A DNA stretch of 64,000 nt, taken from contig JAQOTA010000071.1 in NCBI GenBank assembly GCA_029532415.1, forward strand, positions 558,001 to 622,000, read 5' to 3'. Below the pieces are notes generated by a model. It had not been told where the DNA came from. It was given only the letters and a program-made list of their open reading frames with translations, and made no database searches. The stretch's first letter is position 1; each line of letters begins with the position of its first letter. The translations under genes were made by a program, and so were the position numbers. Below, in pieces: positions 51,114 through 62,768 of the stretch. Source of the DNA: Marasmius tenuissimus (Eukaryota; Basidiomycota; Agaricomycetes; Agaricales; Marasmiaceae).

Positions 51114-52553
51114 ATGAACGTCCTGGAATTTTATAGGTACAGTTTCTCCAAGTATTACTCAGATGGGTTTTCATATTGTTCCTGATGCAAACGTGAGTGG
51201 AATAGGCGGCTTGCATCTTGCTCTCTCAAGAAGCTCGACCAACGTTTCAGCTCGGGTCGTACGGGCATTTGATTGGGATCAGACTGCTTCTAGAGTCTAT
51301 GAAGCTAACCACGGAAAGAGCATCGTCGAAAAAGTGAATGTTCTCTGCTCTTGGATCGAATTATCTATAATCTGGCGCTAATGAGGTTGTGAACAATTAA
51401 ATCTCCAGGTGGACATATCGACTCTGGAAGCCTCCGATCTCGTGAAACATGAAGCAAGAATATGGCTGCTATCCCCGTCGTGTCAGCCATACACCATATT
51501 GAATCCCAACGCAAAGGGAGAATTGGACCCGAGGGCAAAATCCTTTCTACATCTAGTACAGGATGTGTTACCAGAGATGGCCAGCATGGAAGGAAATCCC
51601 AGTCCAGAGTACTTGCTGGTGGAAAACGTTGCCGGCTTCGAGGTGCGTGCATTGCAGCTCGATCTTTCTCTTCTCCCAATTGACGAAATCTTGTTGAATA
51701 CTAGACGTCGTCCACAAGAACAGTTCTCCTTGAAAGCCTCGAGAAAATCGGATATCATACCGCAGAGTTCTTGCTTACACCTCTTCAATTCGGAATCCCC
51801 AACTCGCGGTTGAGGTATTACCTCCTTGCACGACGCACAACCCCGTTTCCCTTCCCGAATCAGGAGGTTCAACGATGTATACCTGGGTTGGAGGAGCCAG
51901 AAGTGCCAGAGATACGAAATTATCTCGATGCAGATTCTAAGAGCTCCAATGAAGGGCAAAGCGAACCTTGGCATCCTCACGCAATACCAGATCGCGTCCT
52001 GAAGAAATGGGGGAGGCTTTTCGATATCGTACTTCCTTCTTCAAGAAGAACATGTTGCTTCACGCGAGGTATTTCGTCTGTCTACACATCAGCTGTAGGT
52101 TTCTCATCTTGTGATCCGGGATATAGGATACACTCAACTTGTCGAACGTGCCGGATCGATAGTACAAATGAACGTGGAGCTGGATGTAGGCGTTGTTATT
52201 CTATCCAGCCCTGACTTTGACTAACTAAGATCGTGGATTCACAGACAACGACGACGTTCGATGCTTTCCTAGCTCAGAGCAAGGAAGAAGATGCCGCGGA
52301 TGAGGCTCTGCACCTCCTCCACCCATTGAAACTCCGGTATTTCTCGCCCGCCGAACTGCTTAGGCTCTTTGCGTTTGGGGAGACAGACGCCATTCTCAGC
52401 ACAGAGAAGAATGTGGATGATGGGTTCAGATTCGTCTGGCCTCGCGATGTGAGCCTCAAGTCGAAATACCGCCTCATAGGGAATAGCGTGAACGTACTCG
52501 TGGTACAGCGGCTGATAGAGTACTTGCTCTCGGATATCGCTTGTAGTAGCTAG
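51114..52553 (+). CDS. DNMT2-type tRNA (cytosine-38-C5) methyltransferase
   Basis: Spliced from about seven exons to roughly 375 residues, near the usual size for DNMT2. The start MNVLEFYSGIGGLHLAL (motif I) spans the first intron (51137-51197). Motif IV is LSPSCQPYT at about residues 74-82: the catalytic Cys is present, but the usual PPCQ reads PSCQ. Motif VI ENV is at about 125-127, QFGIPNSRLRYYLLA is motif VIII, the DNMT2-specific CFT with RGY follows at about 249-253, and LIGNSVNV (motif X) is near 348. DNMT2 enzymes methylate C38 of tRNA-Asp with S-adenosylmethionine. The family assignment is strong. The S-for-P change may alter activity. Its 5' end has been duplicated upstream of paralogue E. 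Confidence 0.9.
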
Positions 52554-52972
52554 ACGCGAAATGCACCAGCGTCATCTTCGACTTGAGAGGGAAACGCGAG
52601 ACAGCGCGGCCCACAGGAGCGATGTATGAGCATGATATACAACCAGAATTCTTCAGAACTATACTCGTACAGAGACGAAATCAAAGCAATAGACGATAGA
52701 TGATAGATCGAGAGCAGTCCATGAAAAACCAAGGAACCGAAAACGTATGCAGGAAAACAGTGAGGTGAAACGAGGATGTGGGAGGAAGGAAGGATCGGTG
52801 GTGCGTACGAGAAGGAGAGAAGGGAATGAGAGTAGCAGTCTAGTCCGATATGCTGAATGAGAAAGATGAAAATGGAATGAGTGTTCAAGTCATGATGTGT
52901 CGTGAATCAAACAAGGTCCAGGAAAGTGAGGTACGCGGTCGTATTACTACGAATGCTTGAGTGGGGTTCACC
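52554..52972. other. Intergenic between convergent genes
   Basis: This is 3' flanks of DNMT2 (+) and the coiled-coil gene (-). No gene or repeat is seen. Confidence 0.45.
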
Positions 52973-55040
52973 TCACCACTTCTTGAATATTCTCCTTGAT
53001 AGCTTCCTCCTCAACCTGTTCCCCAAAGTCGGGGACGCCGTGGCGTCTCTATCTGGTACTCGTAAGTCATGACTTGAGCCTTCCGGTGTCCGAGATGACA
53101 TCGATTCAACGAGAGAAACAGGCCGAGATATTGACGGTGAACCCTCGCCATCCGGAACAACAAGCGAAGGACGGGGCATGAGCAGCCCATGTCCCAGTTG
53201 TTTCGAAGGACTGGGGCTTTGTGGGAGGTCGCTATGTTTACGAGGGGTTCTAAAAGGAGACGGTGGTGTTGGCTGAGGTAGTGGTGTCTCTCGGGATTGT
53301 ATGGCAAGCCCCACATCGACCGTTCCGCGATTCCTGTCGAATTGGGTGACAAGGTCTTTTGCATACGCCGGAAGCTCGAACTCGATGTCGTCGTCGTCGT
53401 CGACATCTCGTGATGAGAGGTGGTGCCGGAATATTAATGCGGTGCCGGTGTCGGGGGAGATGGGCGAGTCGTCGTCAAAGTCGAGGTCGTGGGATGAATC
53501 AGGATCAGGTTTGCGATCAACTAGCTCATCGTCTTCCATAACCGATGTCAAAGACGGCGTTTTGGAGGTGATGGATTCGGGTAATGACTGTCTTATTATA
53601 GAACGGCTAGCATCTGGGGTATTAGGTGAAGGTGCCTGGAACTCTTGTCCTGGTTCTAACTTCACGGATTTCGAGTTCCTTTTCGCATATGCCTTGAGAA
53701 CCTCCGCAAATGTGTCCTCCACTGACAATCTCCTGAGCTTCATCGGTTGTACACCAGTCACGGTCATCCTCCTTGTGCGCATGTTTGGTACGGAAAGATG
53801 ATTCCTATGTCGTCCGCTTGGCCGCCTGGAGACATGTCGAAAGCCAGTCCTGGTGGGAGAGCAAGCTCCAGAGAGAAACAGTTGGAGGTTTCGGTCCATT
53901 CGGGATAGCTCAGCATCGCAGGTGCTCGTGCCACCATCGCAACCTGGATCAGTAGTAAGAGCTTTACACCTTTGCTCTAATACTTTTTTTTCGTCTCCTA
54001 ACGCCTCCAAACTTTTCTCGACTCTCCAACGGTCCTTTCGTCTTTCTCGGTACTCGTCTTCGACCTCGTTACCCTCCTTCATAGACCTCATCAACCTCTC
54101 AAGTATTTCCCGTTCCTCTCTTATCCGTTCATCAACTGCCGCCATTGCTTTCTCTAACCCATTTTTTTCTCGCTGGAGAACATGGGAGGGTGACGCTAGA
54201 CGATCTTGAAGGGGTACCAGATGCGAAAGGCTGGACGAAAGAGATGATTCGGCGACAGTGTACCGTCGTTGACGCCGCGTCATTGTATCACCACGCGGTA
54301 CTACGAAGCCTGATTTAAGAGGAGACTCTTGTGCACAGGCAGTGGTAGAAGTTGAAGGATGACGAAAGGAGGCTTTTGTTTGAGAATTTGAAGGGACTCG
54401 AGGTGAAATAGTGGTCTGAGACACTGATGATGCAATTGTCGGAGTCAAAGAGAACGATCGTGACATTGCGCGTGATGAAGCAGAGGTTCTTGGTTGAGTT
54501 TTCTGAGAGCGAGGGTGGTTGAAAGTGGACGGAACGGTGTAGGGTTGAAGGATAGGACGCGTGCAAGGCGGTGGTGATAACGGTTGAGGTGAAGCATAAG
54601 GACTGTCATAACTACTTGCGCTGGTGTTTGGGCTGTTCGTGTAGTTGGTTGGATTAGGCACTCCGAACGTATGGCTCGTGTCGGGGGTGCTGAAAAGGAA
54701 CTGTCAGGACTCATTTGACAGGTTAAAGACTGCTCCATACTATGAGGTGGAACCAACCGACGGTGATACAATGGTGAAAGCGGGCCCACCGTCAATTGAG
54801 TTTGTTCGTTCCTGTGACCAAATAAGCATTCTGAGAGAGAAACTTGGGGAAAAGACCAACCTGAAGTGCTTGAGCCTGTGGCTGCAATCCCATGGTGCTT
54901 TGAACGTTGATCGTCAAGTTCGAGACGTGTTTTCCACGGTTAGGGGTGTAGTTCATATTTGGACTAGGGTTATTTGAGCCGAGCTCGCTGCGATTACCTG
55001 GCATACCAGCGCGGTTTGATAGGCTTTGAATTTCGACCAT
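52973..55040 (-). CDS. Coiled-coil, disordered protein of unknown function
   Basis: The first exon starts MVEIQSLSNRAGMPGNRSE at 55040. One intron (54701-54860) joins ALQ to FLFSTPDTSHTFG, then a single 560-residue exon follows. The N-terminal third is Ser/Pro/Thr-rich, and the middle has a strongly predicted coiled coil (EKAMAAVDERIREEREI, EYRERRKDRWRVEKSLEAL). The LRRLSVEDTFAEVLKAYAKR block could be a short helical motif. The C-terminal part is acidic then Pro-rich, and the last residues are very basic (LRRKLSRRIFKKW), resembling a membrane- or nucleic-acid-binding tail. I do not recognise the family. The structure (one long clean exon, intact) supports a real single-copy gene. Confidence 0.72.
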
Positions 55041-55999
55041 AGACGCTGGTAAAGACGCTGAAACGGTTCTTCAGGAAGGGATTGGCGGTGAGGATGATGG
55101 TGGTAAGAGAGAGAGATGGTGGCGGTCCTTATATACTGGAGGACAATGACTTGACATGGAAAAAATAGCAGAAGCTGGCAGAAGGCAACCAGAGAATGCC
55201 ACAAGCAACCAATTGCAACCATACTGTGCAGTACGCGACGGAGTCCACCGCCGGGCCCCGGCCAGGTTACCCGACGGTCACGTGTATTCATTTGAGCGGC
55301 GATTCAAATCGTGACAAGATTTTTTTTTGACGCGTTCCCGTAACATCTGTTTCTTCGCTATCCACGACGATCAGGAGACTGTTCTCGCTTTTGCTGGTTC
55401 AAACTACCTCAATACGGGCAATTGTCATTAGTGAGTATCTATCTTTATTCTAATTCTCCTTATTCTCCTTCACAAAACCACCCATAAATGACGATCTCAA
55501 CAACCGAATGCAATTAGGAAGTGCCGTCCGAAACACTTTCGTGTGCTGTCGAAACGCGGTTCTCTGATATATCTTTCTCTTTGCTCATTCTTCTCTATTT
55601 TACGATCTACGTGCTGACCCTCTCGTTCAGGAAGGCATCAAGAGTAACTCGGATTGTGTACCACAGTAATCCACCGTACCATTTCCAATCACACTATAGA
55701 TTCAATGTTCCTTCCCCAATGTGAACCCGTCATAAATGTGGCAAATCATTGTAAACATTTCTCGCACGATGCAGCGCACAGATCTAGAGCAATAGGTTTC
55801 GTGGTTGTGACGTTATCGCAACTAGTCTGGACTCTGCTTGAAGTTTACCGCGTGGTACGCGTTATCCAATCGATCTTGTCAACCCCTTCGCAGACAGCGA
55901 CGGTCTACAAGAGGCCAGAAATCCTTGCACAGGCCGTGAGTAATGTAGCAAGTTTTAATTCGAATGTAGGCAACACTTAATACCAAGCTTTAAGTACCA
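55041..55999. other. Intergenic, no confident gene
   Basis: The left part is the upstream region of the coiled-coil gene. Plus-strand frames at 55521-55724 and 55654-55980 overlap, lack motifs and look like chance frames. Nothing else is recognised. Confidence 0.4.
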
Positions 56000-58431
56000 C
56001 TATACGACACTTCCGCGATACTCCGGAGGGCTCTCGTTCGCGTCCCACCTTTCATTCCTCAACCGTTGGTTCAATATCGTTACTAGTTCCGCTGTGGTCG
56101 CCTCGTGGATACGACTAGACCGGGACTCTGATGGGTTTGTTATCGAGGCCGAAGTCGTGATGTCTGTAATACCAGGGCTGACCGGTACCACAGACGCCTG
56201 TCTTTCATATTTTCCCGACCGGAAAGGCAAACAGTTCGAGGTAGAGACCACCGGGGACGAAAAGGAGGCCACTTCGGAGGTCGCTGCTGGATATGGTTCT
56301 GGGGTGGGCGAGGACTGCGACTGGCGTCGTCGGCGCATATAATAGTAGATTCCAGCAGCAATCAGAAGAAGCCCCACAATGCCTCCCACTACCCCGCCAA
56401 CTATCGCCCCGACGGGGACTCGACTGCCACTGGTCCCAGTAGTGGGATCGCCGGAATCATTGCCCCCACCGGGGGCGCTGGACGTGACATTATCGCCTGA
56501 TATCACTCCGCCCAGCAGCGTAGTGATGGCTAGTAACTGATAATCTGGGTTGAGCTGGTTACCAGGTAGCAGTCCCTTCCCGTATAGGTTTTGGGCATTG
56601 CTGGCTAATGGGGCTCGATTCGCAAGTGCAGTATACTGGTGTCCATTGAATATACAGAATGTACGGAATATATGGAGAATGGAAACTCGCCTGGACTTCC
56701 AGATAAGCTCGGACAAACGTCCTCAAATCTGAGGCAGTATCGTCGCTGACGACCAGGTCATAATAGCTCCGCAGCAAACCCTGTGTGGCATCTGTAACCT
56801 CTGCGTCGCTGCCTTTAGTTGAGGGCCGAGCCAGTTCCGTATCTGAGTCGGGTGTTAGTCTGATCGTTGCGATATCACAGAACACAGTTTAGTTACCAAG
56901 GATGCCACCGGGAGAGTTCCAATCTTTTTGGAGATTGCTACTTTGAGCCATTGCTCTGAGTCTGCAAAACAGATCGCTTGGTCACGGGAATGGATAGCTT
57001 GAGCAACCGCACTTACATGTCTACGAAAGTGCTGTTTTTCGACGCCAACGCGAAAGCCGACAATGCTTGCATGGTGGATCCAGCATCGAACAGAGAAATA
57101 GTTTTATCATCACCGGATGGGCAATTCTTCTGATCTGGCCGTATCCAGTTGCGGAACACTCCACTTCCCTTGTAGAGCGCGGTGAGCATGAAGTCAGCCT
57201 GTTCCTTCGCCGGGTCGATGTACGTTTGACCCTGGTCGGAGGCTATATCAGCGAGTGCGACGGTAAGGCTGCGTAGAAATAGCTCAGGGACCCGGCTCTG
57301 GCGAAGGGAAGAGTAGTCTCGTACCTCAGATGTGTCCTATTGATCATACGTTCAGCAAGTTCGAATGCATCGAGAGTAGATAAGGGATCTTACGCCGTAG
57401 AAATCGTCGTGATCCATAGGTCACTACCATCTGGAACCTATATCGCGTGAGTCGCTTGCTTTCAAGGGATGCTTCGCGACTAGGCCAGCTACCAATGCTC
57501 ACCCCGTTCTGTAATGTCGCACCAGCGAGTGTGGGGTCTTCCACGACATCCAAAAAATTAGCGTAAGGAATTTCTGTCGGCAGTAAATGACTCACTGCCA
57601 GGTTTATTTGTACAAGTCAGGAAGAGTTTTGAGGAGTCCACTGTTGGTTTTCCCGGGATCTCGCCTGACTGTACGTCGGCTTGAGAGATAGTCAACCTTT
57701 GACTAGAATTCCAATAGTCCTTTGCGATGCGCAAGAATCCCTCGTCTTGATATGCTAGGTAGGCACGGGTAGCCGCGTATGCGTAGGAGCTAGGGGACCA
57801 GATGGCGTATTTTAAGCAACATGGCCTCTTCGAGAAATGGCAGGAGATCAAGCTCACAACTTGTATCTGACCTAGGGAGAACCCACATGAAACTAGCGCG
57901 TAAGAATATTGCACCCCTTGAAAGCAACCAACGGCGATGCAGTGACTCACACGGCTGTATTCAAGAGTAGATACTAAGTCAACGGGCACAAGAATCTGGG
58001 TGGCTAACATGACTCACTTATCCTGTAGGGCAGCCTGAGGATCCAACCGTTGAAGGGCAGGGAGGTAACGTTTCTGAGCAACATCCTTGTATTTGGTTTG
58101 GTTTGTCAAGATATCAAAGTCTGCCAAACGAGCCAGAAGTTCTCCATAGGGCCAGGAGTTATCAGTAGGTAGGTCGTCGTTGGCCCCGTCTGCGAAGAAG
58201 GTGTCTGATTGGAGAAACGCGTCGATCGCTGACCCTGTGGCATTGATTCGCTCTTCACGCGAGACATTACTAGTTTTCTAAACCGCCGTGGACGCATAGT
58301 GTAAGTCAATGTGGTTCTCGAATCACCTTCAGTGAAAGACGTACACCCCAGAACGAAGGTACACTCAGTTCTTGACCCCGCGCAGCGAGGACGAGTCTTG
58401 CAAGAAGATACCAGCTGAGGAGGATAATCAT
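56000..58431 (-). CDS. GH76-like secreted, membrane-anchored protein (copy 2)
   Basis: The inverted paralogue of 25133-27391. The start MIILLSWYLLARLVLAARGQ at 58431 is a signal peptide. Spliced exons give ELSVPSFW, VSREERINATGSAIDAF, YGELLARLADFDILTNQTKY, AATRAYLAYQDEGFLRIAKD and VPDGSDLWITTIST. ELARPSTKGSDAEVTDATQ, TFVRAYLEVQ, and a transmembrane helix (VGGVVGGIVGLLLIAAGIYY) with RRRR stop-transfer and Pro/Ser-rich tail ending PPEYRGSVV follow. The intron after AYLEVQ has the same GC donor (CAG|GCGAGT) as copy 1. The GH76 alpha-mannanase fold is suggested by the repeated helical hairpins; the catalytic Asp pair is not evident. Extracellular cell-wall-facing location is implied by the signal and single anchor. 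Confidence 0.65.
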
Positions 58432-60062
58432 GATGAAACTGTGCGGGGAACAAGTTCGAGTGGTCCTTCCAGACTTGGGAGTTTATGTATAAAGATCCAT
58501 CAGTACCCGATCTTCCCACTGTTGTATTTATCGAGTCCTCTCTGATCGGTTGGCATCGCGAAAAGGTTTGATGAGCTGTGCTCGCTTCCGCGTGGGTGCC
58601 AGTGTCTAATAATATTATGTGGGACGCAGAATGTAAACACCGCCGTGCGATAATGATCTGACCCTCACACCTGTTTACAATGTTGTTCAATGTACAGCGT
58701 GGCAATGAATCCTGGATGTTGTCGCCTACGCTTCTTGAGCGAAAGACTCTTCCAGATTCAAGTGTCCCTCCCCCGACTCTCCGAGTAGTGCTAATGAGCA
58801 CCTGGTCTCTGCCGCCCGGAGTCGCGATATCATTATGGTGGCGGTCATCGACAGAGCCTCAAATTTTGCCCAGCGTCGGGAAAGTATCATGTACGGAGCG
58901 ATACGCCAATAGAGGCGAGTATGCCTCCATAGGTCTCACCGACGAGTACTAGTCATTTCTCGAATGAGGTTACCTAAATGTCAGGAGAGAGATAGTGATC
59001 CGCGTCAATAACATTGCTACGTTTCGGATTCGAATTCGTTGGTGATCTGCTGATGATCAAAACAAAAAATTCCTCACCTGGTTGTGTTGTTGTTGTGATA
59101 GGTGCCATCGAGGCGTGATACGGATAGGTGACCGGTGCCGATGGTAGGGCGGAGACGACGGTGATATTGAAGAACACGCCGTACGGTTTTTCTAAGACTT
59201 GGGCCGCATGACGCAGCCATCGGCGAAACCTCTAACGCGGGTCCCGAGTGAGTACCACCCCCTCGTAACTCGGGATCGCCCCTCGCATGTTGGATATTTT
59301 TGATAACGGTGTCCTAGGTAGGGACCCATCGCCTTTTTGCGTACAACGGCCTCCATATTGTAGCTAAAGATGTACATTAGCTACATGTTGTATGAAAAAA
59401 TGTGCAACCTACCCATCTTGAGAGACGTTGTACATCTTTGGCTCCATCTTGGAGCAGATGTACAACTCGCAGCGTAAGTTGGAGGCAAAGATGTACAACC
59501 GGCTACGAAATGTAACCAGAGTTGTACATCCTATCCATATTGGAAAAGGGAAACAACTTGGAGAGGGTGTACAACCTGTCGCAGGGTGGATAGGTCAGTA
59601 CACCTTGAACCATGAGTACGGGGGATGTACAACCGCGAACACGACGGGAGGGCAGGTACAGGAAGTAATGGTTAGGTAGGCGGGCACGTCGCGCACATTG
59701 AATAGGGAACGATAGCATATGACATTCATTCTAATACATATACAGAAAGCGCAGCGAGTACGTAGCAGTCACGAGAGTACAAGGAAGGGAACAGCAGCAA
59801 GCATAACAGTGGGGACAGAGGAGGCTACGAGCAAGCACGATTCTGGAAAAGTGACAGTTAGTGCGACAGTAACCTCACGACAGTGAGGAGTACTTACCAC
59901 TGAGCAGTTACGAATCAACACGAGCCTATTGAACACGGGTTAGTCAATGAGTTCACGAGGTAAAGATGGAGACTCACATTGGCAAAAGAAAGCGGTTCGT
60001 GAACTTGAATGAACATCGTTAGTGGGAGCACAAGAGGAATAGAGACGGCAGCACTCACGTTT
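58432..60062. other. Intergenic, contains a motif cluster
   Basis: No gene is recognised. 59339-59633 holds the GATGTACAAC repeat field described separately. The rest has only short frames. Confidence 0.4.
59339..59633. repeat. GATGTACAAC motif cluster, both orientations
   Basis: Exact or near-exact copies of GATGTACAAC or its reverse GTTGTACATC occur near 59339, 59369, 59429, 59457, 59490, 59521, 59565 and 59624, at roughly 30-45 base spacing and on both strands. The field has no protein-coding content. Such clusters often are subterminal transposase-binding sites or the ends of DNA transposons. Confidence 0.6.
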
Positions 60063-62572
60063 CTAGGAATCCTCGCGGCGAAGGATAAGTTTGACACTTT
60101 TGACCCTTTTCAATGATGGCGGCAAGGGCTCAGTGTCGTTCTTCTGCTTCTTCCTCTTTTTCTCTACAGCGTCGGGGCCATCGGCAACCTTACGCTTACC
60201 CTTTCCCTTCGACTTCGCCGACTTCGGTTTTTCCTCAACCTCGTCGTCGTCTTCAGCGTCAGAGTCCTCGATAATTCTCGTCGCAGCGCTTCTTCGGTAC
60301 GTTTTCTTCACGTTTGAGGTCGACGGCTGTTTGACAGGAGGTGGTGGTTTGTCTTCCTCGGTCTCGGGCTCCGTGACAGATTCAGCTTGGGTCATCTGAA
60401 GATGGATAAGTTACGGGAAGAGAATACGATGCAAGAAACACCTACGGCATCTGCCTCTGAGGTCTTCGCACCTCTCTGAGTCTGAGTTGACCCTCCAACG
60501 TACTGCGTCTCGTCAATGGCCATGGCATCAGCTGCCAGGCCAAAGTCGTCGTCATCAGCCGCCGGGCCAAAGTCGTTGTCATCACCCAAGTCGTTGTCAC
60601 TATCCCAGTCCATCAGTTGTTCACCCGAGAGGTCTGTGGGATCTTCAACTTGGCTGCTGTTAACAAGAGAGCCGATGGTGCGAGAGGGTGGTGGTGCAAA
60701 ATCATCAGTGACGGGGGCGGCTACTTCAGTGTTGTCGGCAGAGGTAGAAACGAGGGCGTCGTCATCGGTAAAGGGAGGAAGGGCACTGTCATCAGTAGAT
60801 ACTTGGATGATGACAGTAGAGACGAGGGCAATGCGGCGTTGCTCGAGACGAGTCTCAAGAGATTCGACCTGGTCCATAGAAGTGTCTGCTGTGACAGCAG
60901 CACCAACTGCTGCAGCACCTTTCACCGCTATCAAGAACAGACGCCTGAACTCTCTCTTCTGTAGGGTCTTGCCGAACATCGAATCCGGGTCAACGTCTGT
61001 GTCTTCCTTGGATGTTGGGTTGACGGATGCACCAGCAAGGCCCTCACTAACAGAGAATATCAGAAGAAACGAAAAACTGAGAGTGTAAACTGAGACTTGC
61101 GTTTTCCACCAGTACAGGGTGTCCCGTGCAAACACCGGGTCGTCGAAGTACCTCAACACAGCCCTGTGTAGTTGCGAGTTGAGTACGCCGTTCTGGCCTT
61201 TCCTCCAGTGGCCGCTCATGCCAATCGCATGAATGCCCTTTGAGCAACGTCAGAACGAGTGCGGGGAAAGAAAAAGTGAGGTGCGCAACTCACATGAACT
61301 ACAGCATAGGCGATGGTATCTTTTGTAGGCTCCAGCAAGCCATGCTTGGCAGCCTGGCCGCGGCTCGTAGAGGGCTCTTCACCAGGGGTGAACATCACAC
61401 CGTGCATCGCGGCAGCCTCTGGTCCCATATAGATGAACTTCCATATCTAGGAAGATATGTCGTTAGCCACTGGTCAGTAAGTAAACAGAACACGACTTAC
61501 AAGGACCAGGAACAACGATCTAAAAAGACCATCTTCGGGATCCGATTCGTCGTAGACGCCGTTCTTGTAAAGGCAAAGGCCAAGATCATGCGCCCTGCAC
61601 TTGATCTGGCCATTTTCGAGTTTGGCTAGAAACCTACAACACAACTTAGTACTGCAACGATTGAACGAGAAGGTACTTACGCATCTGGATCTGCATCGAA
61701 CTCGGCTACAAATTCTGGAGGGATCATGACACGAGCAATCTGTTTGTGATTGGTGCCACGTTGATTCTTCGGTGCGTGCATGCTGAGTGGAGGATCAAAC
61801 GAGGTGATACTAAGGAATCGCTGCAGGAATTCCAAGGCGGCGGTCTTGAGTTGACGTGTATCTTGAGCTCTTGAGTCTTTCTTTGACACATTCAGCTGCA
61901 TGTATGTCAGTGATTGCGAGGTAGGTATGTTATAGATAACTTACTATTTCCGCCATATCCTTGAGGAGGTTGTGCTCGAGCATATCCTCGAGGTCTTTCA
62001 GTAGCTGTTCCTTGCCAATACGTTCCTTGAAAGCATCGAAATGCCTGAGACATTCATCCCTAATGAGGAAAGTGGGATCAATGTGAGGACAAGAGGAGGA
62101 AAAATGTGCACGAACCTTTCGTCCCCGTCCTCTGGTAGGCCTACCATGTCAACACCCTCAAGGACAAAGTGCTTGTTGATGCCAGCGTACAGGACACCGA
62201 TATGACTGACGTCGAAGGTGACCGTCTTTGTGTTCCAGCGAGCACTATCCTTGTATATATCGAGGCGGTTATCGTGCCTATATCAAGTATCAGTGCAAGT
62301 CCAAATGAAAGAGTGCATATAATGTACTTTTTCTTTCCGTCTCCTTTAGTTTCCTTGTACTTCTTCAGTATACGCTTGATGGACACGGTTCCCTCCTTCT
62401 TGCCGGTGATCTTGACCTTCGACGACGCTGGACTTTGAGCTTGCGCCGGTTTTGCTGGAGCTTTGCCCTTCGATGAGGTGCCCTGTGAACGAGACTCGCG
62501 ATGAGCAGCCGTCTGAGAGCGAGTACGCTGGAGTTCTCCAGCGGTTTGAGAGCGAGTGCGGTGAGCTTTCAT
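60063..62572 (-). CDS. DUF6698-like protein with acidic and basic tail
   Basis: Starting at 62572: MKAHRTRSQTAGELQ, with RTRSQTA twice, then a Lys/Pro-rich linker (KGKAPAKPAQAQ). The middle exons read LEGVDMVGLPEDGDER, MIPPEFVAEFDADPDA, then KLENGQIKCRAHDLGLCLYK and NGVYDESDPEDGLFRSLFLV, IWKFIYMGPEAAA, AKHGLLEPTKDTIAYAVVH, and LNSQLHRAVLRYFDDPVF with LYWWK. The order 'Y-acid-x-x-x-x-GLFR, KFI, L-x-x-x-x-x-IAY, WW' fits the basidiomycete DUF6698 family, whose function is unknown. The C-terminus adds a long Asp-rich stretch and a Lys-rich end (KSKGKGKRKVADG). About eight introns; the model is inferred. Members are often multicopy in mushroom genomes. Confidence 0.5.
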
Positions 62573-62768
62573 GGTGAATATGGATGTGATCGTGGTAGTG
62601 ATTAGGAAAGACGCGTTGACGCCCATGAGCGCCAGACGCGTCCTTTTATAGTAACCCAAATTAGGGTTAGGTTTTACTTGGCCTCCCTCTGTGAATACAG
62701 ACAAAATGAGATCGATTCCTTATGTACCGGTACGTTGGAAACTAGATAGACTGCAAGAAAACAACAGG
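62573..62768. other. Short intergenic spacer
   Basis: Spacer between two minus-strand genes. It contains TTAGGGTTAGG near 62661, a two-unit telomere-like run. Confidence 0.4.

Noticed and set aside
55521..55980. Small membrane protein gene on the plus strand
   Set aside because: Two overlapping frames compete, neither has motif or splice support, and the region has low coding character.
62661..62671. Interstitial telomere repeat (TTAGGGTTAGG; also GGTTAGGGTTA near 3133)
   Set aside because: Only about two units each, and the second is inside a MITE; this short a match is expected by chance.
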